Origin: Vibrio hyugaensis
GTDB taxonomy: Bacteria; Pseudomonadota; Gammaproteobacteria; Enterobacterales; Vibrionaceae
DNA length: 64,000 bases
Assembly: GCF_002906655.1 (NCBI RefSeq)
Contig: NZ_CP025794.1
Coordinates: forward strand, 2,666,001-2,730,000
Direction: 5' to 3'
Numbering within the stretch: position 1 is the stretch's first letter; every line of letters starts with the position of its first letter. A model generated the notes under the pieces. That model was not told the origin of the DNA, ran no database searches, and saw only the letters and a list, made by a program, of their open reading frames with translations. This document shows, piece by piece, positions 60,381-64,000 of the stretch. A program made the translations under genes and the position numbers.

Positions 60381-61457
60381 ATGTCTAAGATCTTCGACTT
60401 CGTAAAACCAGGTGTTATCTCTGGCGATGACGTTCAGAAAGTATTTGAAGTAGCAAAAGAGAACAACTTTGCACTTCCAGCAGTAAACGTTGTTGGTACT
60501 GATTCTGTAAACGCAGTACTTGAAGCAGCTGCAAAAGTTAAAGCTCCAGTTGTTGTTCAGTTCTCTAACGGCGGCGCAGCTTTCTTCGCTGGTAAAGGCG
60601 TTAAACTTGAAGGTCAAGGTGCACAAATCCTTGGCGCTGTAGCTGGTGCTAAATACGTTCACGCTGTAGCTGAAGCTTACGGTGTACCAGTAATCCTACA
60701 CACTGACCACGCTGCTAAGAAACTTCTACCATGGATCGACGGTCTACTAGACGCTGGTGAAGAGTTCTTCGCTCAAACTGGTAAGCCTCTATTCTCTTCT
60801 CACATGCTAGACCTTTCTGAAGAGTCTCTAGAAGAGAACATCGAAACATGTGCTAAGTACCTAGAGCGCATGGCTAAAATGAACATGACAATCGAGATCG
60901 AACTTGGTTGTACTGGTGGTGAAGAAGACGGCGTTGATAACTCTGATATGGACGCATCTGAGCTTTACACTTCTCCAGAAGACGTTGCATACGCATACGA
61001 GAAACTAAGCGCTGTTAGCCCACGTTTCACTATCGCAGCATCTTTCGGTAACGTACACGGTGTATACAAGCCAGGTAACGTTGTTCTAACTCCAACTATC
61101 CTACGTGACTCTCAAGCATACTGTGCAGAGAAGTTTGGTATTGCACCAAACGCTCTAAACTTCGTATTCCACGGTGGTTCTGGTTCTACTGAAGCAGAAA
61201 TCCAAGAGTCTATCGGCTACGGTGTTATCAAAATGAACATCGATACTGATACACAGTGGGCTACGTGGGATGGTATCCGTGCATACGAAGCGGAAAACCG
61301 TGATTACCTACAAGGTCAAATCGGTAACCCAACTGGTGAAGACGCTCCTAACAAGAAGTACTACGATCCACGCGTATGGCTACGTGCTGGTCAAGCTTCA
61401 ATGGTAGCTCGTCTAGAGAAAGCATTTGCTGACCTAAACGCAGTAGACGTACTATAA
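60381..61457 (+). CDS. fbaA: Class II fructose-bisphosphate aldolase
   Basis: This 358-residue zinc-dependent aldolase begins MSKIFDFVKPGVISGDDVQK. Zinc and catalytic regions are ILHTDHAAKKLLPW near 108-121, ELGCTGGEEDG near 174-184 and NVHGVYKPGNV near 224-234. It cleaves fructose 1,6-bisphosphate. The ATG at 60381 fits the family start; the frame opens 12 codons earlier. It has its own promoter region and terminator. Confidence 0.97.
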   Translation: MSKIFDFVKPGVISGDDVQKVFEVAKENNFALPAVNVVGTDSVNAVLEAAAKVKAPVVVQFSNGGAAFFAGKGVKLEGQGAQILGAVAGAKYVHAVAEAYGVPVILHTDHAAKKLLPWIDGLLDAGEEFFAQTGKPLFSSHMLDLSEESLEENIETCAKYLERMAKMNMTIEIELGCTGGEEDGVDNSDMDASELYTSPEDVAYAYEKLSAVSPRFTIAASFGNVHGVYKPGNVVLTPTILRDSQAYCAEKFGIAPNALNFVFHGGSGSTEAEIQESIGYGVIKMNIDTDTQWATWDGIRAYEAENRDYLQGQIGNPTGEDAPNKKYYDPRVWLRAGQASMVARLEKAFADLNAVDVL

Positions 61458-61478
61458 TTCGTCTTACCTGAGTTTCTA

Positions 61479-61507
61479 AAAACCCGCTCTTAGAGCGGGT
61501 TTTTTTA
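61479..61507 (+). terminator. Terminator after fbaA
   Basis: AAACCCGCTC, TTA and GAGCGGGTTTTTTT. Confidence 0.92.
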
Positions 61508-61915
61508 TGTCTAATCAATGAGACTGCGACCATTCTCTTTCTTTCAGCAATTGATAACTCAATCAACTGCTATATGATCACCGCACTTCATATCCCTTCA
61601 GTTTTGGCGCAAATTTCGAAACCCAGCTTATTTCCGCACCAAGTGGTATAAAACCAAGCAAAAAGTGTGGCGAAATGTAAATCCATTGCGTACTCTGTAA
61701 CAAGCCAATATCAGAAGTTTCTTATAAATCTTTGTTTTGCATGTCTTTGCGAAACTCTGACTTTGAAAAATTTCAGAATTGAGATATTGTGCCAAAAATC
61801 TGACACTGTTCAGTAAAACAATAGGGATGTTGTTGTAGATAAGAACCTATAAAAAACAAGGTTCATAAGTTAACGGCAATTAGATTTTTATATCTTTATT
61901 TTGAGGATACGAATT
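61508..61915. other. Gene-free interval upstream of mscS
   Basis: These 408 bases are AT-rich and contain no frame with a plausible start or recognisable product. Promoter elements for mscS presumably lie in the last 150 bases, but I cannot single out one. Confidence 0.4.
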
Positions 61916-62782
61916 ATGGCAGGTGAATCGATGGGTATCGATACCTCTTTAACGGATGGTTTGAGCAAAGCTGAAACATGGCTAAACAGCAACTCAGATC
62001 TTCTTATTCAGTACGGTGTGAACATCATTTCTGCACTGATTATTCTGTTCATAGGTAACATTATTGTAAAAGCAGTAGCGAACAGCGTTGCGAAAGTTCT
62101 TGATAAAAAGAACATGGATAAAGCGGTTGTTGAATTTGTTCACGGTCTTGTTCGTTATTTATTGTTCGTAATTGTTCTTATTGCTGCACTTGGGCGTGTT
62201 GGCGTTGAAACGGCGTCTGTAGTAGCGGTAATCGGTGCGGCAGGTCTTGCTGTTGGTCTTGCCCTTCAAGGCTCTCTATCTAACTTCGCTGCTGGCGTAC
62301 TGATTGTTGCATTCCGTCCATTTAAGTCTGGTGACTACGTGGAAATCGGCGGTGTAGCTGGTAGCGTTGAAGCAATTCAAATCTTTCAAACTATACTAAA
62401 GACACCCGACAACAAAATGGTTGTTGTGCCGAACTCATCAGTTATCGGCGGCGCAATCACTAACTACTCTCGCCACGCTACGCGTCGTGTAGACCTAGTT
62501 ATCGGTGTTTCTTACAGCGCTGATCTTAAGCAAACTAAGCAAGTTATCCGTGACGTGCTAGAAAAAGATGAGCGTATCCTGAAAGATCCTGCAATCCAAA
62601 TCGGTGTCCTAGCACTAGCAGACTCTTCAGTGAACTTCGTGGTTCGTCCATGGTGTAAAACGTCTGATTACTGGGATGTTTACTTCGATTCAACTCAAGC
62701 AATCAAAGAAGCGTTGGACGAAGCAGGCATCGAAATTCCATTCCCACAAATGGATGTTCATTTGAACAAAGTAGAAGCTTAA
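61916..62782 (+). CDS. mscS: Small-conductance mechanosensitive channel MscS
   Basis: This protein of about 288 residues has three N-terminal membrane helices. The pore-lining TM3, VVAVIGAAGLAVGLALQGSL, carries the alternating Gly/Ala pattern followed by SNFAAGVLI. A cytoplasmic beta/alpha vestibule domain follows (about 130-285, with FRPFKSGDYVEIGG and VVVPNSSVIGGAITNYS). It opens under membrane tension to release solutes on hypo-osmotic shock. The ATG at 61916 with GAGGATAC is preferred. Next to fbaA as in E. coli and Vibrio. Confidence 0.96.
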   Translation: MAGESMGIDTSLTDGLSKAETWLNSNSDLLIQYGVNIISALIILFIGNIIVKAVANSVAKVLDKKNMDKAVVEFVHGLVRYLLFVIVLIAALGRVGVETASVVAVIGAAGLAVGLALQGSLSNFAAGVLIVAFRPFKSGDYVEIGGVAGSVEAIQIFQTILKTPDNKMVVVPNSSVIGGAITNYSRHATRRVDLVIGVSYSADLKQTKQVIRDVLEKDERILKDPAIQIGVLALADSSVNFVVRPWCKTSDYWDVYFDSTQAIKEALDEAGIEIPFPQMDVHLNKVEA

Positions 62783-62802
62783 TCCCTTCGATTGAGAACA
62801 TG

Positions 62803-62833
62803 AAAAAGCGAGGCAATGGCCTCGCTTTTTTTA
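62803..62833. terminator. Terminator after mscS
   Basis: AAAAAGCGAGGC, AATG and GCCTCGCTTTTTTT; it can also serve the convergent YbaK gene. Confidence 0.9.
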
Positions 62834-62845
62834 TATCCAGATTTT

Positions 62846-63328
62846 CTAAAGTTCTAACAGAGTGTTACTGCCAACAAGGAGCAGACGTTTAAGTTCGCTA
62901 CCTGCAAAGCCAAAGGTTAATTCGGGTAAACCTGGTGTATAAAGCAACTCATCATGCTGGTAGAGCGCCGTATCGACGATAATGGTGACATGCCTAGGTA
63001 AGCCAATAGGACAAACTGCGCCGGGTACACAACCTAGCTGCTCAATCATTTCATCGTCGCTGCAAATAGAAGGCCTTTTACCAGTCATCATTTTGATTTG
63101 TTTGGAGTCTAAACGAGAGTCTTTGTCGGTCAGGTATACAGCATAACCTTGTCCTTTTAGCTTGAGAAAAAGACTCTTAGTATGAGTGCCTGTCCAACCG
63201 AGTTGTGCGGCAACTTTGACATCGGTTTCGAAGTCGAGAATGGCTTCATGTTGCCACTCTCGAAAGGGGATGGAGAGCGCGTTGAATCGCTCTCGATTGA
63301 TTTGATGGATTTTTTCCAGTGACTCCAT
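62846..63328 (-). CDS. YbaK/EbsC-type aminoacyl-tRNA deacylase-like protein
   Basis: This 160-residue protein matches the ProRS-editing-domain superfamily. It has the Lys in THTKSLFLKLKGQGY near 50-60 (as in the conserved TKNLFLKD of ProX/PrdX), SFCS-like ICSDDEMIEQLGCVPGAVCPIGL near 85-115, and FGFAGSELKRLLL near the end. Relatives deacylate Ala-tRNA-Pro, Cys-tRNA-Pro or similar mischarged tRNAs in trans; which one cannot be said. It is convergent with mscS. Confidence 0.85.
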   Translation of the reverse strand: MESLEKIHQINRERFNALSIPFREWQHEAILDFETDVKVAAQLGWTGTHTKSLFLKLKGQGYAVYLTDKDSRLDSKQIKMMTGKRPSICSDDEMIEQLGCVPGAVCPIGLPRHVTIIVDTALYQHDELLYTPGLPELTFGFAGSELKRLLLVGSNTLLEL

Positions 63329-63352
63329 GTCGTGTTTCTTTCCTATTTATCT

Positions 63353-63982
63353 TTACCAGTATTTGGTGACTAACTCATTCGCAAGTACAAAAGCGATAGT
63401 AAACATCATAGTGGCAACCGCAATATCGATGCCTTTTTTCACTTTTGGTTTTGAGAGCGTTGGCCCCAATTTTGCCGCACCTAATGAGAGCGTGTAGAAC
63501 CATACAAAGGAAGCCATGATGGTGCCCATAGCGAATGCGATGCGATCATTACCTTCAAACTGACCACCAATTGAACCTAAGATCACTACGGTATCTAAGT
63601 ACAGGTGCGGGTTCAACACTGTGACGGCAAGCGCGCCAAGAATTACGGTACGACGGCCTCGTGCGACGACTTCACCATTCGATTCAGAGGCGTTTGCTGC
63701 TTTGAATGCACTTTTTAGTGACAGTAAACCGTAAACACTTAAGAAGGCAATACCACCTAAAGTGACTGAGGTAAGTAGGATTTCATTTTGCGAGAGAATC
63801 GCGCCGCCACCAAAAATACCGAGCGAGATAAAAATCATATCTAGGATGCTACAGATAGTCGCAGTCGTTAGATGATGTTGACGCTTAATGCCTTGGTTAA
63901 GTACATACGCATTTTGCGCACCGATTGGAATGATCATGGTCGCACCTAAACCGAATCCTTGTAATAACACCCAAAAGCTCAC
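63353..63982 (-). CDS. argO: LysE/ArgO family amino-acid exporter
   Basis: This protein of about 209 residues has six hydrophobic segments and the LysE-family start FWVLLQGFGLGATMIIPIGAQNAYVLNQG. NPHLYLDTVVILGSIG near 130-145 is the ArgO-type motif, so arginine export is the likely role. The frame opens at 63997, but GAGG six bases before the GTG at 63982 and the family N-terminus favour that GTG. An argP-like LysR gene may lie just outside the window, as is usual; that is not visible here. Confidence 0.9.
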   Translation of the reverse strand: MSFWVLLQGFGLGATMIIPIGAQNAYVLNQGIKRQHHLTTATICSILDMIFISLGIFGGGAILSQNEILLTSVTLGGIAFLSVYGLLSLKSAFKAANASESNGEVVARGRRTVILGALAVTVLNPHLYLDTVVILGSIGGQFEGNDRIAFAMGTIMASFVWFYTLSLGAAKLGPTLSKPKVKKGIDIAVATMMFTIAFVLANELVTKYW

Positions 63983-64000
63983 AACACACCTCAACATTAG

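Overview
The window looks like a stretch of the main chromosome of a marine Vibrio, most likely of the Harveyi clade (V. harveyi, V. parahaemolyticus, V. alginolyticus and relatives). The evidence is the 16S rRNA, the rrn operon with tandem 5S/tRNA genes, the gene order argF-arcA-rraB-valS-holC-pepA-lptFG, a chitin-oligosaccharide deacetylase beside a chitosan-disaccharide PTS operon, and the housekeeping block hemW-rdgB-yggU-yggT-proC-yggS / pilTU / ruvX-yqgE-gshB-rsmE-endA-sprT-metK-tkt-epd-pgk-fbaA-mscS-argO. Identifications come from reading the protein and RNA sequences; no database search was run. I see no prophage, integron, CRISPR array or IS transposase.

Layout. 1-2850: arginine metabolism (argF cut by the window edge, arcA) and rraB. 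3.0-5.3 kb: a GH2-like protein, a MarR-GNAT fusion with a striking double operator, and a tandem DUF2061 membrane protein behind a Fur-like box. 5.5-14.4 kb: valS, holC, pepA, lptF-lptG, an RDD protein and an SDR enzyme. 14.5-14.9 kb: tRNA-Leu(CAA) followed by degenerate repeats of its own 3' end. 15.0-21.8 kb: a secreted chitin-oligosaccharide deacetylase diverging from a PTS IIB-IIC-IIA, GH4 phospho-glycosidase, ChbG deacetylase and LacI regulator set. Together these would convert external chitin dimers to partly deacetylated ones, import and phosphorylate them, deacetylate further and cleave them. 22.0-23.2 kb: an HD-GYP phosphodiesterase. 23.3-29.5 kb: a complete rrn operon (P1, P2, 16S, tRNA-Ile, tRNA-Ala, 23S, 5S, tRNA-Thr, 5S, tRNA-Asp). 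30.0-31.4 kb: a succinate-semialdehyde dehydrogenase. 31.5-35.0 kb: two related minus-strand tRNA arrays (5 and 7 genes, all Asn, Thr or Phe) on either side of a chemoreceptor gene. 35.1-42.7 kb: mltC-yggX-mutY, trmB with a second methyltransferase, glsB, hemW and rdgB. 42.75-43.02 kb: a MITE with perfect terminal inverted repeats. 43.1-53.6 kb: small conserved genes, proline synthesis, PLP homeostasis, type IV pilus retraction ATPases, glutathione synthesis and nuclease genes. 53.8-61.5 kb: metK and central carbon metabolism. 61.9-64.0 kb: mscS, a YbaK-type editing protein and the arginine exporter argO.

Most of the window is conserved core genome. The items most worth attention are the tRNA-Leu tail repeats, the MITE in the yggT-rdgB gene string, the paired MarR operator, the 34-codon reading frame overlapping a terminator-like hairpin just before pgk, the frame-disrupted zinc-ribbon gene after tkt, and the covarying changes in duplicated tRNA-Phe and 5S rRNA genes. 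I found no convincing wholly new multi-gene system.
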